19,991 nucleotides of DNA, taken from contig JASLMY010000071.1 in NCBI GenBank assembly GCA_030746295.1, forward strand, positions 1-19,991, given 5' to 3'. This stretch comes from Alphaproteobacteria bacterium. Its GTDB lineage: Bacteria > Pseudomonadota > Alphaproteobacteria > GCA-2731375. Positions 6,401-14,377 of the stretch are shown here, piece after piece; position 1 is the stretch's first letter; each line of letters opens with the position of its first letter. A program made the translations under genes and the position numbers. The notes under the pieces were generated by a model, which saw only the letters and a list, made by a program, of their open reading frames with translations, made no database searches and was not told the DNA's origin.

Positions 6401-8125
6401 ATGTCGGTCAATTCCGCACTTTCCGAGATCCACATGCAGATCATGTGGAACCGCCTGATCGCCGTCGTCGAGGAGCAGGCCCAGACCTTGATCCGCACCG
6501 CCTTCTCGAACACGGTGCGCGAGGCCGGCGACCTTTCGGCCGGGGTCTTCGATATGGACGGCCGGATGCTCGCCCAAGCGGTGACCGGCACGCCCGGCCA
6601 CGTCAACGCCATGGCGGCTTCGGTCAACTTCTTCCTGGAGCAGTTTCCGGCCGAGACGATGAAGGAAGGCGACGTCTTCATCACCAACGACCCCTGGAAG
6701 GGCACCGGCCACCTGCACGACCTGACCGTGGTAACGCCGACCTTCAAGGACGGCGGCATGGTCGCCCTCTTCGCCTGCACCAGCCACGTCGTCGACGTCG
6801 GCGGCCTCGGCTTCGGGCCGGACGGCCGCCAGGTCTTCGAGGAAGGGCTCTACATCCCGTTGATGTATCTCGCCCGCGAGGGCGTGATGAACGAGGACCT
6901 CCTCGAGATGGTGCGCTGGAACGTGCGCGAGCCGGTGCAGGTCGAAGGCGACATCTATTCGCTGGCGGCCTGCAACGAAGTCGGCGGCAGACGGCTGGTC
7001 GACATGATGGCCGAATTCGACCTCGACGACTTGGACGAGCTCGGCGAGTACGTGATCGAGAACTCGCGCCGCGCCATGCTGGAGGAGATCCGCAAGCTCC
7101 CCTTCGGCACTTATGAGAACGCCATGCGGATCGACGGCTACAACGACGCCCTCGATCTCGTCGCCAAGATGACGATTCAGGAAGACGGCATCGACATCGA
7201 CTTCACCGGCACCTCCGGCGTCTCGGAATACGGCATCAACGTGCCGCACACCTATACCGAGGCCTATGCCTCGTTCGGGGTCCGCTGCGTCGTCGGCTCG
7301 ACGGTGCCGAACAACGCCGGCTCGCTGGCGCCGGTCCGGGTTCAGGCCCCCGAAGGCACGATCCTGAATGCGAAGTTCCCCGCCGGGGTCGCGGCCCGGC
7401 ACGCGATCGGTCAAATGCTGCCCGACGTCATGCTGGGCTGCCTGCACAAGGCGGTCGACGGCATCGCCCCCGCCGAGGGCACATCGTGCCTCTGGAACCC
7501 GGTGCTCTATGGCGGCCCGGGCGTCGCCGGCCGGATCGACGACGGCGTCGACGCCACCACTTTCACGGTCACCCTCTTCCACAACGGTGGCACCGGGGCC
7601 CGGCCCCAAAAAGACGGTCTCTCGGCCACCGCCTTCCCCTCGGGCGTGCGCAACACGCCGGTGGAGATCAACGAGGCGATCAGCCCGATCGTCATCTGGA
7701 AGAAGGAATACCGCACCGATTCCGCCGGCGCCGGCACCCATCGTGGCGGCGTCGGCCAGGTCATGGAGATCACCAACCAGGAGCACGCACCCTTCGTCAT
7801 GTCCTCGATGTTCGACCGCGTCGGCCATCCGCCCCGCGGCCGCAACGGTGGCGGCAACGGTCAGAACGGCCGCGTCTATGCCGCTTCGGGCATCGAGATG
7901 AAGGCCAAGGGTCGCCAAAGGGTCGCCGCCGGCGACCGCTTGGTCCTGGAGATGCCGGGCGGCGGCGGCTACGGCGACCCGAAGACACGCGACCCGGAGT
8001 TGGTCGCCCTCGACGTCCGCGACGGCCTGGTCAGCGCCGACGCGGCGGCCCGCGACTACGGCGTCGTCCTGGCCGCCGACGGCAGCGTCGATACCGCCGC
8101 CACGACCGAGGCGCGCGCCGGCTGA
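6401..8125 (+). CDS. hyuB: Hydantoinase/oxoprolinase family, subunit B (HyuB-like), 574 aa
   Basis: This is the partner subunit of the upstream HyuA in an ATP-dependent ring-opening (or carboxylating) enzyme. Family marks include SNTVREAGDLSAGVFD (36-51), FITNDPWKGTGHLHDLT (93-109), the HxxDVGG segment near residue 130, AGTHRGGVGQVMEI near 445 and a glycine-rich C-terminal GGGGYGDP. The ATG at 6401 follows GGGAGGA by seven bases and fits the family N-terminus; the frame is open further upstream into hyuA but that extension is unlike the family. Length is normal. The stop codon (8123-8125) lies one base from the stop of the opposing HAD gene, so hyuB probably ends the plus-strand operon without a classical terminator. 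Confidence 0.93.
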   Translation: MSVNSALSEIHMQIMWNRLIAVVEEQAQTLIRTAFSNTVREAGDLSAGVFDMDGRMLAQAVTGTPGHVNAMAASVNFFLEQFPAETMKEGDVFITNDPWKGTGHLHDLTVVTPTFKDGGMVALFACTSHVVDVGGLGFGPDGRQVFEEGLYIPLMYLAREGVMNEDLLEMVRWNVREPVQVEGDIYSLAACNEVGGRRLVDMMAEFDLDDLDELGEYVIENSRRAMLEEIRKLPFGTYENAMRIDGYNDALDLVAKMTIQEDGIDIDFTGTSGVSEYGINVPHTYTEAYASFGVRCVVGSTVPNNAGSLAPVRVQAPEGTILNAKFPAGVAARHAIGQMLPDVMLGCLHKAVDGIAPAEGTSCLWNPVLYGGPGVAGRIDDGVDATTFTVTLFHNGGTGARPQKDGLSATAFPSGVRNTPVEINEAISPIVIWKKEYRTDSAGAGTHRGGVGQVMEITNQEHAPFVMSSMFDRVGHPPRGRNGGGNGQNGRVYAASGIEMKAKGRQRVAAGDRLVLEMPGGGGYGDPKTRDPELVALDVRDGLVSADAAARDYGVVLAADGSVDTAATTEARAG

Positions 8126-8126
8126 T

Positions 8127-8750
8127 TTAGCCGAAATCCCTCAACAATGACGGCAGGTGGGTCATGTCGTCGAAGACCTGCTCGGCGCCGGCGTCGGCGA
8201 GGCGGCGGCCGTGGCCGTCGACGGAGTGGCCGCCGCCGGTGACGCCGGCGATGCTGTCCTCGATCACCAGACAGTGCTCGGGCGCTGTGCCCATCTCGGC
8301 GGCGGCGAAGAGGAAGAGATCCGGGGCCGGCTTGCCGCGCTCGACCTGCTGGCCGCTGAAGATGTTGGGCGCGAAGCGGTCGTGCAGGTCGACACGGCCC
8401 AAGGCGATGGCGAGGTATTCCAAGCTGCTGGTGGAGGCGACGCAGACGTCGTGCGAAATGTCCTGCAATACCTCATGGACGCCAGGCACCGCCTCCACCT
8501 CGGTGGCGACCGCCTCGTGGATCCGCATGCGAGTGCGATGGGCCAGTTCCGCCGAGACGGGACGGCCTTGCTCGCGGCCGAGAATCTCGTACATCGCCGC
8601 CGAGGGAATGCCGGTGAATCGCGTCGCGACCTCGTCCACCGTGATCTGGTAGCCGGCGCGCGTCAGCTCCTCGGCCTCGATGCGACAGGCGAGGACCTCG
8701 CTGTCGATCAGAACGCCGTCGCAATCGAAGATGATCAGCTCGACCGCCAT
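8127..8750 (-). CDS. HAD-superfamily hydrolase (subfamily IA, phosphoglycolate/beta-PGM-like), 207 aa, with apparent internal deletion
   Basis: Haloacid dehalogenase-type phosphatases hydrolyse small phosphorylated metabolites in the cytoplasm. Motif I is FDCDGVLIDS with nucleophile D9 and D11; motif II is the ASTSS region (105-109); motif III is K140 in RGKPAPD; motif IV is VIEDSIAGV with E164 and D165. After motif IV the usual AxxAGMxVIGF strand and helix are missing: GVT at 169-171 is followed directly by GGGHS, which in relatives comes about 13 residues later. The frame is otherwise intact. AGGTG six bases before the ATG at 8750 supports the start. The gene lies against hyuB tail-to-tail and divergent from the ammonia-lyase gene. 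Whether the shortened protein folds is uncertain. Confidence 0.85.
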   Translation of the reverse strand: MAVELIIFDCDGVLIDSEVLACRIEAEELTRAGYQITVDEVATRFTGIPSAAMYEILGREQGRPVSAELAHRTRMRIHEAVATEVEAVPGVHEVLQDISHDVCVASTSSLEYLAIALGRVDLHDRFAPNIFSGQQVERGKPAPDLFLFAAAEMGTAPEHCLVIEDSIAGVTGGGHSVDGHGRRLADAGAEQVFDDMTHLPSLLRDFG

Positions 8751-8772
8751 TTACACCTGCCTTGCCGTCGCG

Positions 8773-8783
8773 GAACAATGTTC
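8773..8783. promoter_or_regulatory. Inverted repeat, candidate operator between the HAD and ammonia-lyase genes
   Basis: GAACA-A-TGTTC is a perfect 5+1+5 inverted repeat ending nine bases before the candidate -35 box at 8793, and 23 bases upstream of the divergent HAD start codon. It could serve either gene. Confidence 0.35.
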
Positions 8784-8792
8784 GAAGACGTC

Positions 8793-8820
8793 TTTACAGC
8801 ACTCGGGCGAGGCTTACTAT
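8793..8820 (+). promoter_or_regulatory. Candidate sigma-70 promoter of the ammonia-lyase operon
   Basis: TTTACA (8793-8798) and TACTAT (8815-8820) are separated by 16 bases. Transcription would begin near 8827, downstream of the alternative in-frame TTG at 8762, which argues for the later start codon at 8867. One of the better promoter matches in the window. Confidence 0.5.
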
Positions 8821-8854
8821 CCGCGGGCCTGAAAACATCTTTTCACCAACGCCT

Positions 8855-8859
8855 GGGAG
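8855..8859 (+). promoter_or_regulatory. Ribosome binding site deciding the TTG start of the ammonia-lyase
   Basis: GGGAG lies seven bases before TTG 8867-8869. No in-frame ATG exists near the expected N-terminus, so this site marks the rare TTG as the start. Confidence 0.6.
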
Positions 8860-8866
8860 CACCGAC

Positions 8867-10057
8867 TTGCAACTCTACTTGAACCCCAACGCCACCCCGC
8901 GGGCCGACTACGGGCCGGCGCTGGAAGCGATTCTCGAACGGGCCGGGCACGAGGCGGCCTGGGACGAGATCCGAACCTGGCCGGGCTATCGGCCGACACC
9001 GCTGCTTGAACTCGAGCAGCTGGCCCGCGATCTGGGCCTGGCTCGGCTCTGGTACAAGGACGAGGCGCATCGCTTCCACCTCGAGAGCTTCAAGGCGCTG
9101 GGCGGCGCCTACGCGGTGCTGCGCGTCCTGCAAGACGAGATCCGTCGCCGGGGCGGTGACGGCGACCTTTCCTCACAAGCCCTCCGGCGCGGCGATCACG
9201 CCGCCCTCGCCGCCTCGCTCACCGTCACCTCGGCCACCGACGGCAACCACGGCCGCTCCGTCGCCTGGGGGGCGGAGATGTTCGGCTGCCCTTGCGTCAT
9301 CTACATCCACGAAGGCGTCAGCCAGGGCCGGGAGGCGGCGATCGCGCGCTTCGGCGCCGAGGTCCGCCGGGTTCCGGGCAGCTACGACGATTCCGTGCGC
9401 CAAGCCGCCCTCGATGCCCAGGCGAACGGCTGGCACGTCGTCTCCGACACCTCCTACGAAGGCTATGACGCGGTGCCACGCCAGGTGATGCAGGGCTATA
9501 CGGTGATGGCGGCGGAGGCGGCGGCAGCGCTGCCGGCCGATACGGTGCCCAGCCACCTCTTCATCCAGGGCGGCGTCGGCGGCCTGGCGGCGGCGGTGAC
9601 GGCGCATTTCTGGCAGCGCTGGGGCGGGGGCCGGCCGCGCGTCGTCGTCGTCGAGCCGGTACGGGCCGACTGCCTCTACCAGAGCGCGATGGCCGGCCGG
9701 CCGGCCCATGCCACGGGCGATTTGGAGACCGTGATGGCCGGCCTCTCCTGCGGCGAGATCTCCACCATCGTCTGGCCGATCCTGGCCGAGGGTGCCGCCG
9801 CCTTCATGACCATTCCGGACGAGGCCGCGATCGAGGCCATGCGGCGGCTGGCCGAGGACGAGGCCGTCGTCGGCGGTGAGTCGGGCGTCGCCGGCCTGGC
9901 GGGACTGATCGCCGCCGCCGGCGATCCCGCGAGCGCTGAGGCCCTCGGCTTGGATGCGAACGCCCGCGTCCTCCTCGTCGGCAGCGAGGGCGCCACCGAC
10001 CCCGAGCTCTACCGCAAGCTCGTCGGCCGCGCGCCTGAGGACGTGCGCGGCGCATGA
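8867..10057 (+). CDS. dpaL: Diaminopropionate ammonia-lyase (fold-type II PLP enzyme), 396 aa
   Basis: The enzyme converts 2,3-diaminopropionate (D and L in characterised members) to pyruvate and two ammonia, in the cytoplasm. The PLP lysine is K76 in HLESFKALGGAYAV, and catalytic aspartates typical of the E. coli YgeX enzyme are matched by D125 in TSATDGNHGRS and D194 in VVSDTSYEGYD. The glycine loop IQGGVGGLAAAV binds the cofactor phosphate. With the TTG start at 8867 the length (396) is close to YgeX (398); the frame is open to 8762 but that would place the start upstream of the likely promoter. The ATG of the next gene overlaps the stop as ATGA, so the two are translationally coupled. Related serine/threonine dehydratase activity is possible. 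Confidence 0.9.
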   Translation: MQLYLNPNATPRADYGPALEAILERAGHEAAWDEIRTWPGYRPTPLLELEQLARDLGLARLWYKDEAHRFHLESFKALGGAYAVLRVLQDEIRRRGGDGDLSSQALRRGDHAALAASLTVTSATDGNHGRSVAWGAEMFGCPCVIYIHEGVSQGREAAIARFGAEVRRVPGSYDDSVRQAALDAQANGWHVVSDTSYEGYDAVPRQVMQGYTVMAAEAAAALPADTVPSHLFIQGGVGGLAAAVTAHFWQRWGGGRPRVVVVEPVRADCLYQSAMAGRPAHATGDLETVMAGLSCGEISTIVWPILAEGAAAFMTIPDEAAIEAMRRLAEDEAVVGGESGVAGLAGLIAAAGDPASAEALGLDANARVLLVGSEGATDPELYRKLVGRAPEDVRGA

Positions 10058-11292
10058 GCGCGCAACCCAACCTGCGCATAGATGCCGCCCGGCTGCTCGA
10101 CCGCTTGGACCGCCTCGCCCAGATCGGCGCCACCGACGACGGCGGCGTCTCGCGCTTGGCGCTGACCGACGAGGACAAGGCGGCCCGCGACCTCGTCGTC
10201 GCCTGGATGCACGAGCTCGGCCTCGACGTCACCATCGACGCCATCGGCAACATCGTCGGCCTTCGCCCCGGCGCCGAGGACCTGGCCCCGGTCATGACCG
10301 GCTCGCACATCGACACCGTGGCCTCGGGCGGGCGCTACGACGGCAACCTCGGCGTCCTCGGCGGGCTGGAGGTCGTCGAGACCTTGAACCGGGCCGGGAT
10401 CACGACCCGCCGGCCGATCGCGGTGGCGGTCTTCACCGACGAGGAGGGTGCGCGCTTCGCGCCGGACATGCTGGGCTCGCTCGTTTATGTCGGCGGCCTC
10501 GACCTCGAGGCGGCGCTCGACACGATCGCCATCGACGGCGCCCGCCTCGGCGACGAGCTCGGCCGGATCGGCTATGCCGGCCGGGCAGCGCCGGGCTGGC
10601 TCGAGCCGCACGCTTTCGTCGAGCTGCATATCGAGCAAGGCCCGGTGCTGGAGGCGGAAGGTGTGGCCATCGGCGCGGTGGCGGACTTGCAGGGCATCTC
10701 CTGGCAGGAGATCTCGATCTCGGGCCAAGCCAACCACGCCGGGACGACACCGATGCGGCTGCGCCACGACGCCGGCTACGCCGCCGGCGCCATTGCCGCC
10801 GAGGTGCGCCGGATCACGGCGGCAATCGGCGGCGCCCAGGTCGGCACCGTCGGCGCGATCGAGTTGATGCCGAACCTGATCAACGTCATCGCCGAGCGCG
10901 CCCGCCTGACCGTCGATCTGCGCAACACCGACGAGACCTTGTTGCAAGACGCGGAGAGGTTGCTGGTCGATTTCCTGGACCGGCTGGCGGCGGCGGAAGG
11001 CGTCGAGATCCGATGCCGCCCCCTCGCCCGCTTCGAGCCGGTGAGCTTCGATCCCGACATCGTTGGCCTGATTGCCGAGACGGCGGCAAGCCTCGGCCAC
11101 GGGGTCATGCGCATGACTTCGGGCGCCGGGCACGACGCCCAGATGCTGACCCGGCTCTGCCCCACGGCGATGATCTTCACACCCAGCGCCGGCGGCATCA
11201 GCCACAACCCCGAGGAACACACCGACGCGGGCGACCTGGCGGCCGGCGCCGACGTCCTGCTGCACACGCTGCTGCGGCTGGCCTCCGAGTAG
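10054..11292 (+). CDS. M20-family Zn-dependent amidohydrolase (N-carbamoyl-L-amino acid hydrolase / allantoate amidohydrolase type), 412 aa
   Basis: Members hydrolyse N-carbamoyl or ureido groups, releasing amino acid, ammonia and CO2. Visible metal-site residues are H85 (GSHIDTV), D96 (GGRYDGNLG), E130/E131 (FTDEEGARF), H192 (ELHIEQGP) and H384 (GISHNPEEHT). The dimerisation lid carries QANHAGTTPM (225-234) and a conserved SGAGHDAQM lies at 356-364. Length is normal for the HyuC/allantoate group. The start ATG overlaps the ammonia-lyase stop (ATGA), so the two are one operon and translated together. With HyuAB upstream it would complete hydantoin to amino acid conversion; this is inference, since the family also contains beta-ureidopropionases. 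The stereochemistry of the substrate is not shown. Confidence 0.9.
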   Translation: MSAQPNLRIDAARLLDRLDRLAQIGATDDGGVSRLALTDEDKAARDLVVAWMHELGLDVTIDAIGNIVGLRPGAEDLAPVMTGSHIDTVASGGRYDGNLGVLGGLEVVETLNRAGITTRRPIAVAVFTDEEGARFAPDMLGSLVYVGGLDLEAALDTIAIDGARLGDELGRIGYAGRAAPGWLEPHAFVELHIEQGPVLEAEGVAIGAVADLQGISWQEISISGQANHAGTTPMRLRHDAGYAAGAIAAEVRRITAAIGGAQVGTVGAIELMPNLINVIAERARLTVDLRNTDETLLQDAERLLVDFLDRLAAAEGVEIRCRPLARFEPVSFDPDIVGLIAETAASLGHGVMRMTSGAGHDAQMLTRLCPTAMIFTPSAGGISHNPEEHTDAGDLAAGADVLLHTLLRLASE

Positions 11293-11362
11293 AGCGGCAT
11301 GAGCCGAAGGTGGCGGCGCGGCGGCGCCGGCGAGCCGGACTACCCGGTAATCCGTGGTCGAA
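11293..11362. other. Convergent intergenic gap between amidohydrolase and transporter operon
   Basis: Seventy GC-rich bases separate two converging stop codons. Small self-complementary GC runs are present but no hairpin with a T-run was found, so no intrinsic terminator can be called. Confidence 0.4.
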
Positions 11363-12412
11363 TCAGGCCTCCAACGCCGCGGTCTCCCGTGTCGGCGTCA
11401 GGGCGATCGGCGCGGCGCCGACCTCGCGGAAGTGGCAGGCGACGACGTGGCCGGGCTGCACTTCCTGCAATTGCGGCTCGTCGGTACGGCAGCGATCGAC
11501 GACGAACGGACAGCGGGTGTGGAAACGGCAACCGCTCGGCGGGTTGATCGGGCTCGGCACGTCGCCGGTCAGAATGATCTTCTCCCGCTTCATGGTCGGA
11601 TCGGCGATCGGCACCGCCGACAGAAGCGCCGTCGTATAGGGGTGCAGCGGCTGGGCGAAGAGCGTCTTCTTGTCGGTGACCTCGACGATCTTGCCGAGAT
11701 ACATGACCGCGACCCGGTGGCTGATATGCTCGACCACGGCGAGGTCGTGGCTGATGAAGAGGTAGGCGAGGTTGTATTCCTCCTGCAGGTCGATCAGCAG
11801 GTTGATGACTTGCGCCTGCACCGAGACGTCGAGTGCGGATACCGGCTCGTCGGCGATGATGAGGTCGGGGTTGAGGGCCAGCGCCCGAGCGATGCCGAGG
11901 CGTTGGCGTTGGCCGCCGGAAAATTCGTGCGGGTACTTGGCGGTCTGCTCGGGCCTGAGGCCGACGCGGGCGAACAGCGAGAGGACGATCTCTTCCTTCT
12001 TCTCGCCGCTGGCGATGTTGAAGTTCGTCAGCGGCTCGCCGACGATCTCGCCGGCCGGCATCCGTGGGTTCAACGACGAATAGGGGTCTTGGAAGACCAT
12101 CTGCATGTCGACCCGGGCACCGCGCAGCTCGCCTGACGGCATGTTGGCGATGTTCCTGCCCAACACGATGACCTCGCCGTCGGTCGGCTCGATCAGCCGC
12201 AGAAGCGTCTTGCCGACGGTCGACTTGCCGCAGCCGCTCTCGCCAACGAGGCCCAGGGTCTCGCCACGGCGGATCTCGAAAGAAACGCCGTCGACGGCGA
12301 AGACGTGGCCCGAGACACGGCTCAAGATACCCTTACGGATCGGGAAGTGCTTCTTGAGGTTCTTGACCTCGAGAATGACCTGGCCGTCACCGGCTCCGAA
12401 CCCGTCAGCCAT
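11363..12412 (-). CDS. dppF: Oligopeptide/dipeptide ABC transporter ATP-binding protein (DppF/OppF-like), 349 aa
   Basis: Second ATPase of the transporter, on the cytoplasmic face. Walker A is GESGCGKST (57-65), the ABC signature is FSGGQRQR (164-171), Walker B is [12 protein letters not shown] (184-195) and the switch histidine is in ISHDLAVV. The C-terminal oligo_HPY region has the cysteine set C295, C301, C308 and C326, which in this family can hold an iron-sulfur cluster. Its start overlaps the stop of the preceding ATPase gene by eight bases, showing tight coupling. It is the last gene of the operon. Specificity (peptide, nickel or opine) is set by the binding protein, not here. Confidence 0.93.
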   Translation of the reverse strand: MADGFGAGDGQVILEVKNLKKHFPIRKGILSRVSGHVFAVDGVSFEIRRGETLGLVGESGCGKSTVGKTLLRLIEPTDGEVIVLGRNIANMPSGELRGARVDMQMVFQDPYSSLNPRMPAGEIVGEPLTNFNIASGEKKEEIVLSLFARVGLRPEQTAKYPHEFSGGQRQRLGIARALALNPDLIIADEPVSALDVSVQAQVINLLIDLQEEYNLAYLFISHDLAVVEHISHRVAVMYLGKIVEVTDKKTLFAQPLHPYTTALLSAVPIADPTMKREKIILTGDVPSPINPPSGCRFHTRCPFVVDRCRTDEPQLQEVQPGHVVACHFREVGAAPIALTPTRETAALEA

Positions 12413-13445
12413 GGCCCTGGCTCCGCACCGCCGCGCTCTCCCAGCAGGCGGCGATATGGCCGGGCGCCATCTCCGCCAGGACCGGAGACTCGACGTGGCA
12501 GCGCTCGGTCGCGAAGGGACAGCGTGGCGCGAAGGTGCAGCCCGGTATCTCCAGCAGCAGCGAGGGCACGGTGCCCTCGATCTCCTGCAGGCGCGGCCGC
12601 TTGCCCTCGGCCAAGGCGACCTCGTTCAGCCGCGGGATCGAGCCCATGAGGCCGAGCGTATAGGGATGGCTTGGGTTGGCGAAGAGCTCCTCGACGCTGG
12701 CCTCCTCGACCTTGCGGCCGGCATACATGACGATCACCCGCTCGGCCATCTCGGCGACCACGCCCAGGTCGTGCGTGATGATGATGATGGCGGTGCCGAG
12801 ACGCTCCTTCAGCTCGCCCATCAGGGCCAGGATCTGGGCCTGGATGGTGACGTCGAGCGCCGTCGTCGGCTCATCAGCGATCAGCACCTTCGGATTGCAC
12901 GACAGCGCCATCGCGATCATCACCCGCTGGCGCATGCCACCCGACATCTGATGCGGGTACTCGCGGACCCGGGCGCGGGGATCGGGGATCCGCACCAAGT
13001 CCAACATCTCGACGGCGCGCTCCAGGGCCTCCGCCTTGTTCATGCCCTGGTGCAGGATCAGGGATTCCGAGATCTGCCGACCCACGGTCAGGACCGGATT
13101 GAGCGAGGTCATCGGCTCCTGAAAGATCATCGAGATCTCGTTGCCGCGGACCTCCCGCATCTCATCCAAAGAGAAGTCGAGCAGGTTCCGCCCTTCGAAG
13201 GAGATCGCATTCGCCTCGACCCGGGCCGGCGGCGCCGGCAACAGGCGCAACACCGACATGGCCGTGACGCTCTTGCCGCAACCGGATTCGCCGACCACGC
13301 CCAGGGTCTCGGCCCGGGCTAGGTCGAAGGAGACGCCATCGACGGCGCGGACGACGCCGTCGCGGGTGTAAAAATGGGTGCGCAGGTCGTCGACCTTCAG
13401 GATCGGCCCGTTCACCGCCGTCTCGCCGCCGACAGCCGCCATCAT
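12405..13445 (-). CDS. dppD: Oligopeptide/dipeptide ABC transporter ATP-binding protein (DppD/OppD-like), 346 aa
   Basis: First ATPase of the transporter. Walker A is GESGCGKSV (52-60), with V replacing the usual T/S at the last position as is common in DppD; the signature is MSGGMRQR (167-174) and Walker B is [12 protein letters not shown] (187-198), followed by ITHDLGVV. Cysteines C303, C309, C316 and C334 form the C-terminal oligo_HPY pattern. The ATG at 13445 overlaps the stop of the permease gene as ATGA, supporting that start; a second ATG follows directly (13442). It forms the heterodimeric motor with the next gene product. Confidence 0.93.
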   Translation of the reverse strand: MMAAVGGETAVNGPILKVDDLRTHFYTRDGVVRAVDGVSFDLARAETLGVVGESGCGKSVTAMSVLRLLPAPPARVEANAISFEGRNLLDFSLDEMREVRGNEISMIFQEPMTSLNPVLTVGRQISESLILHQGMNKAEALERAVEMLDLVRIPDPRARVREYPHQMSGGMRQRVMIAMALSCNPKVLIADEPTTALDVTIQAQILALMGELKERLGTAIIIITHDLGVVAEMAERVIVMYAGRKVEEASVEELFANPSHPYTLGLMGSIPRLNEVALAEGKRPRLQEIEGTVPSLLLEIPGCTFAPRCPFATERCHVESPVLAEMAPGHIAACWESAAVRSQGHG

Positions 13446-14359
13446 TTCATCCGCCGGGCGATGCGTGGATCCAGCGTATCGCGGAGCCCGTCGCCCATGA
13501 CGTTGATGGCGAGCACCGTCAGGGCCAGAAAGACGCCGGGGAAGAAGATGATCCAGGGCGCGATCTGGAAATAGGTCCGTCCCTCGGCCATGACGTTGCC
13601 CCAGCTCGGAGTTTCAGGCGGGGTGCCGGCGCCGAGAAAGCTCAAGATCGCCTCGATCAAGACCGCGGCGGCGCAGACATAGGTCGCCTGCACGATCAGC
13701 GGCGCAAGCGTATTGGGCAGGATATGGCGGAACAGGACCTTGTCCGTTCTGGTGCCGATCGAGACCGCGGCCTCGACGTAAGGCATCTCTCGGATCGTCA
13801 GCACGACGCTGCGCACGAGCCGCACCACCCTCGGCACCTCAGGAATGGTGATGGCGATGATGACGTTGGTAACGCTAGCGTGGAAGAGCGACACCAAAGC
13901 GATCGCCAGTAGGATGGTCGGGATCGCCATCAGCCCGTCCATGATCCGCATGATGATCGCGTCGGCGATCCGGTTGTAGCCGACCAGGAGACCGATGGCG
14001 AGGCCGATCACGGTCGAGAGGACGGCGACGGAAAGGCCGATCACGAGCGAGATCTGGCTGCCCCAGAGCGCCCGCGCCCAAAGGTCGCGGCCGAACATGT
14101 CGGTGCCGAACCAGATGCCCTCCTGCGGCGGTCTCAACCGCTTGATCGGATTGAGCCTCATCGGGTCGGGGCCAAGCTTGACTTCCCAGAGGTAGTTGAT
14201 CAGGTCGATGACGCCGGTGACGATAGCGATCGACAGCATCAAACTCAAAAGCACGGCGCCGCCCACGACCATCGGATTGCGGCGGCTGAAAATGAGGAAT
14301 CGGTGCCACCGTCCCAGTTCGGATTCCGCCTGGAATATCTCGCCCGTGATCGTCGCCAT
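13442..14359 (-). CDS. dppC: Dipeptide-type ABC transporter permease (DppC-like), 305 aa
   Basis: Inner-membrane permease subunit. A first hydrophobic segment lies at about 31-56, then the DppC hallmark [13 protein letters not shown] (84-96), four to five further membrane segments, the cytoplasmic EAA loop starting [18 protein letters not shown] (194-211) that docks the ATPases, and the C-terminal [11 protein letters not shown] (289-299). Length and order are normal. It lies 18 bases after dppB and overlaps dppD by four bases. Confidence 0.92.
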   Translation of the reverse strand: MATITGEIFQAESELGRWHRFLIFSRRNPMVVGGAVLLSLMLSIAIVTGVIDLINYLWEVKLGPDPMRLNPIKRLRPPQEGIWFGTDMFGRDLWARALWGSQISLVIGLSVAVLSTVIGLAIGLLVGYNRIADAIIMRIMDGLMAIPTILLAIALVSLFHASVTNVIIAITIPEVPRVVRLVRSVVLTIREMPYVEAAVSIGTRTDKVLFRHILPNTLAPLIVQATYVCAAAVLIEAILSFLGAGTPPETPSWGNVMAEGRTYFQIAPWIIFFPGVFLALTVLAINVMGDGLRDTLDPRIARRMK

Positions 14360-14377
14360 CCCCTGCCGCTTCCCTGC

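Noticed and set aside
4060..6780. Minus-strand open frame of 906 codons opposite hyuA, and similar long antisense frames at 6362-7918 (-), 578-2107 (+), 15318-17030 (+)
   Set aside because: They lie exactly opposite strongly recognised genes, have odd D/G/R/H/V-rich composition typical of GC-rich mirror frames, and show no family motifs or ribosome binding sites.
8762..8866. 35-residue N-terminal extension of the ammonia-lyase from TTG 8762
   Set aside because: It spans the candidate promoter, has no ribosome binding site, and exceeds the usual family length; TTG 8867 with GGGAG is better.
11293..11362. Possible bidirectional terminator between converging operons
   Set aside because: GC-rich self-complementarity is present but there is no T-run on either strand and the arms are ambiguous.
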